From: Anaerolineaceae bacterium UBA1415
GTDB lineage: Bacteria; Chloroflexota; Anaerolineae; Anaerolineales; Anaerolineaceae
Direction: 5' to 3'
NCBI GenBank assembly: GCA_002305635.1
Contig: DBPR01000029.1
Location: forward strand, 83,624-147,623
Length of the DNA stretch: 64,000 nt
Shown here: positions 42,329-51,054 of the stretch, piece by piece
Layout of the letters: every line of letters begins with the position of its first letter
How positions within the stretch are numbered: the first letter of the stretch is position 1
Program-made: the position numbers and the translations under genes
The notes under the pieces: model-generated
Databases searched by the model: none
What the model was told of the DNA's origin: nothing
The model's input: the letters and a program-made list of their open reading frames with translations, nothing else

Positions 42329-44092
42329 ATGAAAGAAAATAAGAAAAAAATCAACAAAATCATCAGGATCTTCGTGATCTTTATTTTGTTGTTGACTTTT
42401 TTCAGTTCCGAACCAGCAAAATCTGCAACCACACTTTTTTCTGAACGGAAACGCACGGTCAAGATCGAAGCCGATTACACCCTGTATGAATGGTGGTTGC
42501 TCTCCTGGAAGACTTCTGAGGTTGTTTGTCAGGTCTACACTGAACATGAAAGCTGGCCGGATTCGGCCGAAGTGCTCTATTATTGCGGCAGTGCGATCCA
42601 AAAACAATGGATGGACACCAAACCCTGTGATTTCAATCAGGAATGCACAGGCTTCTATCTGCATCTGGCGGGCACCAGCTCTCTAAGTCGTGAAGTTGAA
42701 GTCAACCTGCCCTCCCCGGAAGTTTTCATCTCGGTGGTGGGGTGCAATAAGGAACCTGGTCAAAATAACTGCACCAGCTTGCCTTATTTACGTTTTAATG
42801 CCTATGAGCCGCTGCCCAATGAGCGCATCATTCAGCTTGTGGGACGCTTTAACGGCATAGGTTTCAGCTGCCCAGGAGGGGTTTGTGACCTGCCGCTTTC
42901 ACCGACGGGTCTGGACGGCATCAAGATCGAGTTTTGGGCCGAATCCAGTTATGGCGATGCCAGTGAGGTCTACTCAGCCCAGGTGCGGGTGATCCCATGG
43001 GGCGATTTTGCTAATCCGGATGTCACTTCTGTTGATAAACCAACCTATTATGTCGATGTACTCAGCTCACAATGGTTGGGTGAGGGTCGCTCGACTTGTT
43101 CTGAGATCTGGCAATCCTTTATGCCAATCGATGGGCCTCCATCCTGGCTGCGCACGCCGCAGCTGGCCGAACAACTGGAAACTGATGAAGACTACTTCCT
43201 TCTGGCAGGAATGCTGATCCAGCAAGGCGCTGTCAACGCCAGCGATTGCCCGTATGGTGGACTGGAGGGCGGCGGTGCCGCCACAGTTTGCGGTATGGAG
43301 GCTGCTCAAGCAGTCGTGGATGAGTGGCAAAACCAATTTAATGCCGAGATCATTGAGGTGGCAAACCAAACTGGAGTGCCGGCTCAGTTGATGAAAAACA
43401 TCTTTAGCAGGGAATCACAATTTTGGCCTGGGATATACGAGCGGGTTTATGAAGCGGGTCTGGGGCACCTGAGCGATGTCGGCGCGGACGCGGTCTTGCT
43501 TTGGAATCCCAGCTTTTACAGTCAATTTTGCCCGCTGATCTTGAGCGAACAGACCTGCCAACGCGGGTTTGGTAACCTGGACAAGAAACAGCAACAAATG
43601 CTGAGGGGCGCTCTGGTGCAAAAAGTCAACGCGGCTTGCCCTGATTGTCCGGATGGGATCGACCTGACCCAGGCGAATTTCAGCATCAGCATCTTCGCGC
43701 GTAGTATCCTGGCAAATTGTGAACAAGTTCGGCAGATCGTGTTTAACAATACTGGGAAACAAGCTGGTCAGGTGGTCAGCTACGAAGATCTGTGGAAATT
43801 TACGCTCCTGAATTACACCAGTGGTTCGGGTTGTCTGGGCAACGCCATCCAGCGCACGATCAATAATGGCAATGTGCTTAATTGGGAAAATATTGCCTAT
43901 AACCTGCAGCCTGCCTGTCGCAGTGGGATCGACTATGTGGATGAAGTTTCGAGCATGCCAGAGGAAGAGGCGATGGGGGTTGAGGACTATTTGGTCAGCC
44001 CAACGCCGGTTTCGCCAGTCGCACCAACACCAACCCTGCCGAATGTGGTCTATCCAACGCCTCGACCGGGCGAAACGCCAACGTATCCGTAG
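42329..44092 (+). CDS. secreted protein with lytic-transglycosylase-like domain
   Basis: 587 residues. Signal peptide (IFVIFILLLTFFSSEPAKSA), an unassigned beta-rich region to about residue 330, then a lysozyme-like domain with VPAQLMKNIFSRESQFWPG, where Glu362 is the likely catalytic acid of SLT-type enzymes, and GLGHLSDVGADAVLLW. Many cysteines (CPDCPDG, QTCQRG) point to disulfides. The C-terminus is Pro/Thr-rich. It sits 19 bases after the LCP-like gene, so the two form a cell-wall operon. Confidence 0.7.
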   Translation: MKENKKKINKIIRIFVIFILLLTFFSSEPAKSATTLFSERKRTVKIEADYTLYEWWLLSWKTSEVVCQVYTEHESWPDSAEVLYYCGSAIQKQWMDTKPCDFNQECTGFYLHLAGTSSLSREVEVNLPSPEVFISVVGCNKEPGQNNCTSLPYLRFNAYEPLPNERIIQLVGRFNGIGFSCPGGVCDLPLSPTGLDGIKIEFWAESSYGDASEVYSAQVRVIPWGDFANPDVTSVDKPTYYVDVLSSQWLGEGRSTCSEIWQSFMPIDGPPSWLRTPQLAEQLETDEDYFLLAGMLIQQGAVNASDCPYGGLEGGGAATVCGMEAAQAVVDEWQNQFNAEIIEVANQTGVPAQLMKNIFSRESQFWPGIYERVYEAGLGHLSDVGADAVLLWNPSFYSQFCPLILSEQTCQRGFGNLDKKQQQMLRGALVQKVNAACPDCPDGIDLTQANFSISIFARSILANCEQVRQIVFNNTGKQAGQVVSYEDLWKFTLLNYTSGSGCLGNAIQRTINNGNVLNWENIAYNLQPACRSGIDYVDEVSSMPEEEAMGVEDYLVSPTPVSPVAPTPTLPNVVYPTPRPGETPTYP

Positions 44093-44114
44093 TTGTATAT
44101 CAAAAAAAGAGAAT

Positions 44115-44148
44115 AAAAAACCAAGCCCCTGTCGCGTTTGGGGCCTGG
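44115..44148 (-). terminator. terminator of the YtxH gene
   Basis: On the minus strand ccaggcccc - loop - ggggcttgg followed by six T; one mismatch in the 9-base stem. Confidence 0.7.
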
Positions 44149-44169
44149 ATCAGTTTGTCGATATTGGAA

Positions 44170-44385
44170 TTAGATTTTGCCGGAGCGCAACTGCTCGAGC
44201 TGGGTTTCGAGCTCAAGGCGCTTTTCAGCGCCAGCCTGCTGAACTTCCTGCAAGACGTTTTCAAAATAATCAGTAACGCGGGCTTTGACATCCTTGCCCG
44301 AATAGGGGGTAAGCAGCAAGACCAGGGCACTGCCCAAAACCCCGCCCAACAACGCGCCTGTAAGCCAACTGGATGATTTACTCAT
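44170..44385 (-). CDS. YtxH-domain protein
   Basis: 71 residues: one membrane segment (WLTGALLGGVLGSALVLLLTPYSGKDVK) with the Gly-rich start and LLTPYSGK end typical of YtxH, then a charged coiled-coil-like helix (VQQAGAEKRLELETQLEQL). These are general stress proteins of unknown detail. GAGGAAAA precedes the ATG. Confidence 0.85.
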   Translation of the reverse strand: MSKSSSWLTGALLGGVLGSALVLLLTPYSGKDVKARVTDYFENVLQEVQQAGAEKRLELETQLEQLRSGKI

Positions 44386-44871
44386 TTTTCCTCATTTCTT
44401 GATCGCTGGAACGATCTGTTTGAATTGAAACTTTGCTGATCTAATCATAATAAATTATAGCGTATTCTTCACAAGCCAAGACGAGCATTCTGTATCAAAA
44501 CAATACGCGATGTATCAGAGTAAAAAAACAGGTCTTCTCTTCTTGCTCGTTGCTGAATCAGGAAAACCCCAGAAAATATCAGACTTGGGATAATTACCTC
44601 GGGTTAGGCATTCTACATCACAATAATACGAAAGGGGGGCATTTCCCCATAGCTTGCTGCGTAGAAAAGGATCGAAAAGATTTTGATTTTACTCTGACTT
44701 GATCCTGTTACTGGGAAGTCATAATTTTATTGGTGTTGGAGATAGTGACTGGGAGTATTTAAGAACTGCCATAAAGCATCTTTTTCAAAAAGAGATAAAT
44801 TGTTAAATTTTAGTTACCGAAGAAAACACATCTAAATTCCGAGTATCATTCAAATGACAAAGGAGCTGATA
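44386..44871. other. non-coding stretch
   Basis: About 485 AT-rich bases with no gene, RNA or repeat that I can support. Confidence 0.45.
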
Positions 44872-46077
44872 ATGAAAAAGATCGCTATGTTTACGATGGG
44901 TACGAGGGGGGATGTTCAGCCCTATATTTATTTATCCAAAGAATTGATCAGAAACGGATATGAGGTAACGCTTGGCTCACACCCCTGTTGGAGAAAATTG
45001 GTTGAGGATTCTGGGATTCATTTTGAGCCGATCGGTCCGGATATTGATATCGATAAAGAGGCAGCGGTCATCAGGGGGAAGAATGCTAACCCGACTTTAA
45101 GTATGCTCAGGTTGATGAACTTTGTTTTCAGGATCATTCAAAATTCGACCCATGAGATCTATGAAGTCTGCAAGGGCAAGGACCTGATCATTGTAAGCCA
45201 TACACAAATGGGCGCGACCGAGGCAGAGGTCCTGGGTATCCCCACAGTGAATGTGACCTTGCAGAAAGAGATGATCGCTGAAAAACTGAAACCTCAGACC
45301 TTTTGGGGCAAGTTGATAGGGAATATGATAGGCAAACAGGTGGCAAAACCCTATAACCAGATCAGGAAGGTGTATGGGCTGAAACCGATCCAATCTTCTG
45401 ACGAGATCATTTCCCGCAAGCTGAATTTGATACCGATCAGCAAACACGTTTTGGAGAGAAATCCATATTGGGAAGAACAGCATGTTTTGACTGGCTACTG
45501 GTATGAGAAGGAAGAAACTTATAGCCCTGATGAAAAGCTGGCAGCGTTTCTCGCCGTTGGGGAAAAACCAATCCTGCTTGCTCTGGGGGCAATGGCTTTT
45601 GAAGACAAATCAGAAAAAGAAAAACTGGATATGTTCGTGAATGCTTTTCGGAAAGCAGGGTATCGGGCAATCATCCAGGGATTTCAGAAGACGCTTCAAA
45701 ATTACGAGTTGCCAGAAACCATGATCGCTTGCGGCAGTGTCCCGCATAGCTATCTTTTCAAACAATGCGCGTTCGTTATTCATCATTGCGAGTTCGGAAC
45801 CGCGGCAGCCACGATGATCCACGGCATTCCGTCCATCCCGGTGCCGCATGTTTTGGACCAAATGGGCTTTGCCAAACAACTGCACGATATTAATGTCGCA
45901 ACAAAACCTCTAAATTCCAAAGATCTGAGCGAAGATTCAATTTACGCGGCGATCAAAGAGATGCAAAGCAATTATGAGGAAAAGAAAAGGAATGCCGAGA
46001 TAATTTCCGTCAAGATCAAGGAAGAAGGCGGCGTGGAAGAAGCGGTACGTTTGATTGAGAAGGTGATGGAGAGCTAA
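44872..46077 (+). CDS. UGT-type glycosyltransferase (GT1/GT28-like)
   Basis: 401 residues from ATG 44872 (MKKIAMFTMGTRGDVQPYIYLSKEL) after AAGGAG; an upstream ATG at 44854 overlaps that site. The N-terminus TMGTRGDVQPYI is typical of sterol/lipid glucosyltransferases (UGT80-like) and macrolide glycosyltransferases. The C-terminal nucleotide-sugar site is seen as CGSVPHSYLFKQCAFVIHHCEFGTAAATMIHGIPSIPVPHVLDQ; the usual HHGGAGT is HHCEFGT. Probably glycosylates a lipid. Confidence 0.85.
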   Translation: MKKIAMFTMGTRGDVQPYIYLSKELIRNGYEVTLGSHPCWRKLVEDSGIHFEPIGPDIDIDKEAAVIRGKNANPTLSMLRLMNFVFRIIQNSTHEIYEVCKGKDLIIVSHTQMGATEAEVLGIPTVNVTLQKEMIAEKLKPQTFWGKLIGNMIGKQVAKPYNQIRKVYGLKPIQSSDEIISRKLNLIPISKHVLERNPYWEEQHVLTGYWYEKEETYSPDEKLAAFLAVGEKPILLALGAMAFEDKSEKEKLDMFVNAFRKAGYRAIIQGFQKTLQNYELPETMIACGSVPHSYLFKQCAFVIHHCEFGTAAATMIHGIPSIPVPHVLDQMGFAKQLHDINVATKPLNSKDLSEDSIYAAIKEMQSNYEEKKRNAEIISVKIKEEGGVEEAVRLIEKVMES

Positions 46078-46173
46078 ACCCTTGTGGTAAAAGACCGGGT
46101 TTTGCAGTCAAATTTGTTAAGATGGCTATAGTACGTTTTTCGTGCGCAATCAAGTTTTACAACGGAGAATCTT

Positions 46174-46938
46174 ATGAATGGGCAGATGTATCAAATCGCT
46201 AAGATCGTTGTGGCAGCCAAAAAGGCGATGCAAACCAATGCTCAGATCCAATATGAGCTTGTGATGGGGGAAAACAGCGTTCAGTTTCAGTTTTTGCCTG
46301 AAAAGTGGCTTTTAGGAACAAGAAGCTATACCGCTAAGACGGTAGAGGAGTGGTTTGAACGGGTCAGAAAGAGTGGCTTGCAGGATATCAAGTTGTTTGC
46401 TCCCTGGAAAGTGGAAAACAGACACCTTTTGGGCTTTTCAAACACAACTCAGAGTGCGATCCTGTGCTTTTATGAAAATGGCAAGGTAAGTTATTTCATG
46501 CCGAATTGGGAATTTGATCGCGCAAAAAAGGGCTGGAACGTTCTGTACACAGAAAAGGAGTGGCCCAATCCGCCGGAAGGAAAACCTGGCTATGAAGATA
46601 ATACAGAGTCATTCCGGCAAATACTTGTGGATATCCAGCAATTTGCGCTTCAGATCGGGAGCAAAATATTCGCAAATGTGTTCGGACATGCGATAAGCGT
46701 GCTTGATGGTGAAAACGAAGACCCAGACAAAAAGCCTTTTTTGGATCTACCGAAACGCAATCTTCGCATTATTGAAGCAGCAAGCATCGCGGATGTCTTC
46801 GGTGGAATGAGCTCATGGAATGACGATCCGAATGTTATGGCTCAGGAAAAAGGATTGACCAGGGAATATGATCTTCTCTCCGACGAATTATTGAAAAACA
46901 TCCGGCTTGCTATCATGTATGCCATCAATGAGTGGTAA
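46174..46938 (+). CDS. hypothetical protein
   Basis: 254 residues; the ATG follows ACGGAG. I do not recognise a domain. It is soluble, with no signal or membrane segment, rich in Trp/Phe/Tyr in the middle (YFMPNWEFDRAKKGWNVLYTEKEWPNPPEG), and ends with an acidic helical part. Own leader after the glycosyltransferase. Confidence 0.7.
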   Translation: MNGQMYQIAKIVVAAKKAMQTNAQIQYELVMGENSVQFQFLPEKWLLGTRSYTAKTVEEWFERVRKSGLQDIKLFAPWKVENRHLLGFSNTTQSAILCFYENGKVSYFMPNWEFDRAKKGWNVLYTEKEWPNPPEGKPGYEDNTESFRQILVDIQQFALQIGSKIFANVFGHAISVLDGENEDPDKKPFLDLPKRNLRIIEAASIADVFGGMSSWNDDPNVMAQEKGLTREYDLLSDELLKNIRLAIMYAINEW

Positions 46939-47156
46939 GGATGGGCTACTACAGACCCTGGCAGGCTGGAAATACTTAAGACAATAAGCAGAAAAAGAAA
47001 AAACTCGTGCCTTGCCAAAGTGTTTGACAGCAGATTGAGTAAATCTGATGGTTTTTCTAATATTGTCGAAGTTCATTTGCGGTAAAGCTTGTATTTGGTA
47101 CAGTTTTTCAAAAATGTGTTTGGTTAATTACTAAAACCTCCCTTCTGCATCGCAGT
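46939..47156. other. intergenic stretch
   Basis: 218 bases between convergent genes; nothing recognised. Confidence 0.4.
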
Positions 47157-47597
47157 CTATCTATTTACTTTTGGCTGTCCATATTCCCGTCTCATGGCTT
47201 CTGTGGAAATGACCCATTGCTTGCCAAATTTGCAGGCGTCTACGCCATTGACAAGTTTTCCATAAGCAATTGACTTGCGCAAGGTGCTTTCGTTTAATCC
47301 CCAAAGCTGGGTGGCATCGGTAAAAGCCATCAAGCCATCAAAAGGAGTTTCGACCGTCTCTCCGTTTGCAAATAGCTCATCACATGAGAGGTCCAGATCG
47401 TCATTCCAGACAATCCCATACCCGCCCACATCGACTTCAACATCAGAAAACAGTTCAGGCGTATTTTCCAAAACCTTGAATGTTGCAAATTTTGTGAACA
47501 GGGGCTTTACATCATAAATTTTGGTCACACCCTCCGCAAACCGCACACTCAGACGATACCCCGGTAGGGCATTGACTGCTTTCACTTTGTGGAACAT
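47157..47597 (-). CDS. DUF2442 protein with C-terminal helix-turn-helix
   Basis: 146 residues. The first 85 (MFHKVKAVNALPGYRLSVRFAEGVTKIYDVKPLF..., GYGIVWNDDLDLSCDELF) match DUF2442. The last 50 (TQLWGLNESTLRKSIAYGKL, CKFGKQWVISTEAMRREYG) look like an excisionase-type helix-turn-helix. It follows the DUF4160 gene by 12 bases. Such pairs are thought to be toxin-antitoxin-like; the DNA-binding part would make this the antitoxin and self-repressor (inference). Confidence 0.75.
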   Translation of the reverse strand: MFHKVKAVNALPGYRLSVRFAEGVTKIYDVKPLFTKFATFKVLENTPELFSDVEVDVGGYGIVWNDDLDLSCDELFANGETVETPFDGLMAFTDATQLWGLNESTLRKSIAYGKLVNGVDACKFGKQWVISTEAMRREYGQPKVNR

Positions 47598-47609
47598 ATA
47601 ATCAACTCC

Positions 47610-47864
47610 TTATTCGAGGGGAGGTAGCTGTTTGAATTCCTGCGTCTCCCAGATTTGCAGGAGGTCATTCCTATGGATCGACACCCATTCTCTCACCATG
47701 GCAAGCGCTTTAGGCGGTAGATACCCTTCCAGAACTTCACCCGTCTGAATGTAAACGGCGGCCATATCCTCACCATACAATGCATGGATCTGCGGCGGGT
47801 TATGTTCCGCCTGCTGGAAATACATTCTTATAATTATTCCGTAAAATCTGGACAATACTGGCAT
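47610..47864 (-). CDS. DUF4160 protein
   Basis: 84 residues: PVLSRFYGIIIRMYFQQAEHNPPQIHALYGE, ETGEVLEGYLPPKAL and the final HRNDLLQIWE are all DUF4160 marks. First gene of the DUF4160-DUF2442 pair. Function of the family is not established; a toxin-like role is inferred from its constant pairing. Confidence 0.85.
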   Translation of the reverse strand: MPVLSRFYGIIIRMYFQQAEHNPPQIHALYGEDMAAVYIQTGEVLEGYLPPKALAMVREWVSIHRNDLLQIWETQEFKQLPPLE

Positions 47865-47898
47865 AGATAAAACCTACTGTTTGTCAATGCTTATATTA

Positions 47899-47916
47899 TA
47901 TCACGATAACGTGATA
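47899..47916. promoter_or_regulatory. palindromic operator before the DUF4160/DUF2442 pair
   Basis: tatcacg - ataa - cgtgata, a perfect 7-base inverted repeat 35 bases upstream of the first start. A good candidate for autoregulation by the helix-turn-helix protein encoded downstream. Confidence 0.65.
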
Positions 47917-47978
47917 AAGAGCAACCTAGCAGAATTATTGTCTATTTCTGTATAACCCAGTTAAACAATATTAATTAT

Positions 47979-49049
47979 TTAAATATTAAACCTTATTTCA
48001 AGGATGTCGCCGTCTTCAATGATGTAGTTTTTGCCCTCCACGCGCAGGCGGCCTTTGTTGCGGGCTTCGGCGGTGCTGCCGCAGGTGAGCAAGTCGGCGA
48101 AAGAGATCACCTCCGCGCGAATAAAACCTTTTTCCATGTCGGAGTGGATCGTTCCAGCGGCTTCGCGGGCGTTGCTGCCCTTGCGCAGGGTCCAGGCGTG
48201 CACTTCCTTGTCTCCGGCTGTGAAAAAGCTGTGAACGTTCAGCAGGTCGTAGGAAATCTGGATCAGACGGGGAATAATGAGCTCGGAAACGTTGAATTCT
48301 TCCATAAACATGGCTGCGTCCTCGGGCTCCAGCGCCATGATGTCCAGCTCCAGTTTGGCAGGCAGATGCACCACGGTGGTGTGAGGGTGTGGGCTTGTAT
48401 ACGAAATTGTTTCCTGTTCTTCGGACTGGTTGAAGACGATGATCTGCGGTTTGCGGCTCAAAAAGCCAAAACTGGAGAGGATTTTGTCCTCCTCCGGCGT
48501 AAATTCGTAGTGCCGTAAAGGTTTTTCGTCACTAAGCATGGCTTCAAGCTTTTGAAAGAGATCAATTTCGCCCTGGATGACATCACGAGGGCGTGAGACG
48601 CCGCGGCGGTGCTCTTCACGCAGCTTCTCGAGCCGTCTTTCCACCATGACAAGGTCGTTGAGGATGAATTCAGTATCCATGGTCTGAATATCGCGGATGG
48701 GGTCGATGGAGCTGGCGAAATGCGGAACACTGGCGTTCTCGAACTGGCGCACAACGTGCAGGAAGCCGTCCATCTGTGCCAGTTGATTGACCATCACACC
48801 AGGCAAGCCGGCCTTCCCGGCGCTGCCGTCCAGCCCGGCAATATCGGCAAAGGTGACTTTGGCGCGAACGATCTTTTTCGGATTGTAGATCTGGCAAAGT
48901 TGATCAACACGTTCATCGGGCACGTCAACAACAGAGGAGTGCACCTCCATCTGTCCGGCTGACATTTCCGCGGAAACGTCCGCGCCGGTGAGCGCTTTAT
49001 AAACGGTGGTTTTCCCTGACTGCGGCAGTCCTATAATTCCTAATTGCAT
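47979..49049 (-). CDS. ychF: redox-regulated ATPase YchF (OLA1 type)
   Basis: 356 residues from ATG 49049 (MQLGIIGLPQSGKTTVYKALTG) after AGGAG; an upstream in-frame ATG adds unrelated residues. Obg-family P-loop with the ATP-preferring site NQSEEQE in place of NKxD, G3 FADIAGLDGSAGKAGLPG, and the C-terminal TGS domain (SFFTAGDKEVHAWTLRKGSNAREAAGTIHSDMEKGFIRAEV). It binds ribosomes and acts in stress responses. Transcribed alone, divergent from a lipoprotein gene. Confidence 0.95.
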   Translation of the reverse strand: MQLGIIGLPQSGKTTVYKALTGADVSAEMSAGQMEVHSSVVDVPDERVDQLCQIYNPKKIVRAKVTFADIAGLDGSAGKAGLPGVMVNQLAQMDGFLHVVRQFENASVPHFASSIDPIRDIQTMDTEFILNDLVMVERRLEKLREEHRRGVSRPRDVIQGEIDLFQKLEAMLSDEKPLRHYEFTPEEDKILSSFGFLSRKPQIIVFNQSEEQETISYTSPHPHTTVVHLPAKLELDIMALEPEDAAMFMEEFNVSELIIPRLIQISYDLLNVHSFFTAGDKEVHAWTLRKGSNAREAAGTIHSDMEKGFIRAEVISFADLLTCGSTAEARNKGRLRVEGKNYIIEDGDILEIRFNI

Positions 49050-49193
49050 AACAACTCCTGGTTCGGCTAATTGCTCTTGAACCTCATGATTATATCGCAT
49101 AGAAAAGGGAAAAATGTGTTGTAAGTGTGCAAACAGAAACGGAGATCAAATTCTATGTTAAACTAAGCCGATACATTCGTTTATGGAGGCGAA

Positions 49194-49985
49194 ATGAAGA
49201 AAGTAGCATTAGTATTATTTTTAATGACCTTTGTTTTGGTATCCTGTTCCATGCCAAGACTCGTAAAAGTTGAAGAGGCTCCTGATCCAACCGCCACGAC
49301 AGCCCCGACCGTGATCGTTCTTCCCACAGCGACAAGCGTTCCTGTCGTCACTGAAGAAATCGTTGAGCCCACCCCGGTTCCTGTTGAGGAGACCGAGGAG
49401 ATCGTGATTCCGGTCACTGAGAGGACTGTTCTGATGGATGAGAGTTTCTCATTCGATGACGGAAGTTGGAATACCGGCGTTTGGCCCGAAAATACCGGTC
49501 AGGATGAGATCACAGATGGCGAATATCGCATGACGCTCTATCGAACATCCTACATGATCTGGAGTCAGGTCTTTGATTTTTACACCAGTGACGTAGAGCT
49601 GGAAGTCAACGCCCGTCTGCATGCCGGTCCGCAGGAGAACGGGCATGGCTTTGTTTGCCGCTACACCGATAAGGATAATTTCTATTTCCTGTTCATCGGG
49701 AATGACGGCTGGTACTCAATCGATAAATACGTAGCCGATGAACGCACAGCCCTGGATTCGGGTTGGGCTCCTGATGGTGTTATTGATCCAGTCGCCAATC
49801 GGATCAGCGCAATGTGTGCCGGGGAGACCCTTTCGTTGACAGTAAACGACTATCTGCTGGCCAGTGTCCAGGATAATTCTCACTCTTACGGGGAAGTTGG
49901 CCTGTTTACACGCAGTTACGATACCGGCAATATCACCATTGCTTTTGACAATTTTATTGTTTACGACGCTTCAGATGCTCGGTAG
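49194..49985 (+). CDS. lipoprotein with beta-sandwich domain
   Basis: 263 residues. Signal MKKVALVLFLMTFVLVSCS with lipobox VSC, a Pro/Thr/Val-rich linker (PTATSVPVVTEEIVEPTPVP) and a concanavalin-like domain: DESFSFDDGSWNTGVW, EVNARLHAGPQENGHGFVCRY, NRISAMCAGETLSLTVNDYL, ending ITIAFDNFIVYD. This layout resembles DUF1080/LamG-type lipoproteins of Chloroflexota. Role probably sugar binding or structural. Confidence 0.8.
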   Translation: MKKVALVLFLMTFVLVSCSMPRLVKVEEAPDPTATTAPTVIVLPTATSVPVVTEEIVEPTPVPVEETEEIVIPVTERTVLMDESFSFDDGSWNTGVWPENTGQDEITDGEYRMTLYRTSYMIWSQVFDFYTSDVELEVNARLHAGPQENGHGFVCRYTDKDNFYFLFIGNDGWYSIDKYVADERTALDSGWAPDGVIDPVANRISAMCAGETLSLTVNDYLLASVQDNSHSYGEVGLFTRSYDTGNITIAFDNFIVYDASDAR

Positions 49986-50036
49986 AAGACCTTCAATGAA
50001 CGACTTATGGTCTGTTCTTTGAATAAAAAAACAAGA

Positions 50037-50288
50037 TTACAAAAGAGCTCCCATCAGCGGAGCTCTTTTTATAGGTATGATGAACATGCCGTCGATCTGC
50101 ATTAAAAGCCAATGTAGGGTGCAGTCGATAACAATTCCAAAGCGACTCCCTGGAAGATGGGAACGAACCATATTGATTTTAGGTGCGCTATTTGCCAACG
50201 AAGCAGGTAAAAAGATCAACAGGCCAAGTAGAACATCACCCAATACAAATTTTATTATTGCTTCTAATAGGTATTTTGCAGTCATCAT
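50037..50288 (-). CDS. small membrane protein, possibly truncated
   Basis: 83 residues. The first 30, AKYLLEAIIKFVLGDVLLGLLIFLPASLA, resemble the start of isoprenylcysteine methyltransferase-type membrane proteins, after which the match is lost and the frame ends. ATG has AGGAG 4 bases upstream on the minus strand. Its last codons overlap the terminator of the lipoprotein gene. Probably a decayed fragment. Confidence 0.45.
   Translation of the reverse strand: MMTAKYLLEAIIKFVLGDVLLGLLIFLPASLANSAPKINMVRSHLPGSRFGIVIDCTLHWLLMQIDGMFIIPIKRAPLMGALL
50041..50070 (+). terminator. terminator of the lipoprotein gene
   Basis: aaaagagctcc - catcagc - ggagctctttttat: an 11-base perfect stem with a T run. 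Confidence 0.8.
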
Positions 50289-50471
50289 GAAGCTCCTGAA
50301 TTTCTAAGTTGGCCACTCCAACATTTACATTTTACCGCTCAGACCATAAAATTTGCTTTGCGAAAGCTACAGAACCCTATTCAATGCAAGCCTTTTACCA
50401 TTTAACATAGCAGTGGTAAATTTCCCCGGACCTGGATCGAGAACAAACTGGTACACGTCCACCTATACATG

Positions 50472-50930
50472 CTATAGGATCAATTCATAAGTGATCATAT
50501 CTCCCTGACCTCTTAGCTGAAAACCATTGTTCTGGGCAATTCTTTTACTTGCACTTTGAGCTGCTACACATCCAATAATGAGCGACTTTATTGATCTTGT
50601 TCTTGCATGATCAATTAAAGCTTTCGTTATCTCATCCGCGATGCCCTGCCCCCAGTATTTTTTGCTCAATATCCACCCGATCTCATAACTTTCGTCCTCA
50701 TATTGATGGAAGATCACATGCCCGATCAATTCCTGGCTTTCTTTTAGCTCCAAAGCGTAAACATGGGCGGGGTCAACAAGTCCATTTTCCTCCAGGAACG
50801 TTTGTGTTTTCTCGCAACTAAACGGTTCCTCGATATACTCCATGACGTCCGGATCGCTGAGCACGAAATAGAGTGCGTCAAGGTCCGATCGCTGAAATTT
50901 TCTGATAAAACATCTTCTTGTTTCGATCAT
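50472..50930 (-). CDS. GNAT acetyltransferase (RimJ/RimL-like)
   Basis: 152 residues: ETRRCFIRKFQRSDLDALYFVLSDPDVMEYI at the start, the acetyl-CoA site EIGWILSKKYWGQGIADEITKALID, and the CVAAQSASKRIAQNNGFQLRGQ end. RimJ/RimL-type proteins acetylate protein N-termini or antibiotics; the target is unknown. Confidence 0.88.
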   Translation of the reverse strand: MIETRRCFIRKFQRSDLDALYFVLSDPDVMEYIEEPFSCEKTQTFLEENGLVDPAHVYALELKESQELIGHVIFHQYEDESYEIGWILSKKYWGQGIADEITKALIDHARTRSIKSLIIGCVAAQSASKRIAQNNGFQLRGQGDMITYELIL

Positions 50931-51054
50931 TATTATTCATTCTCATCCCTTGTACAGCTGGCATCCAATATAGTCCCCTGGGAAGAAAATATTTCGGCAT
51001 TGATCCAGGGTTTCAAACCAAGGGACCCGATCAGAAAACCTTTGGGACAGGAAT

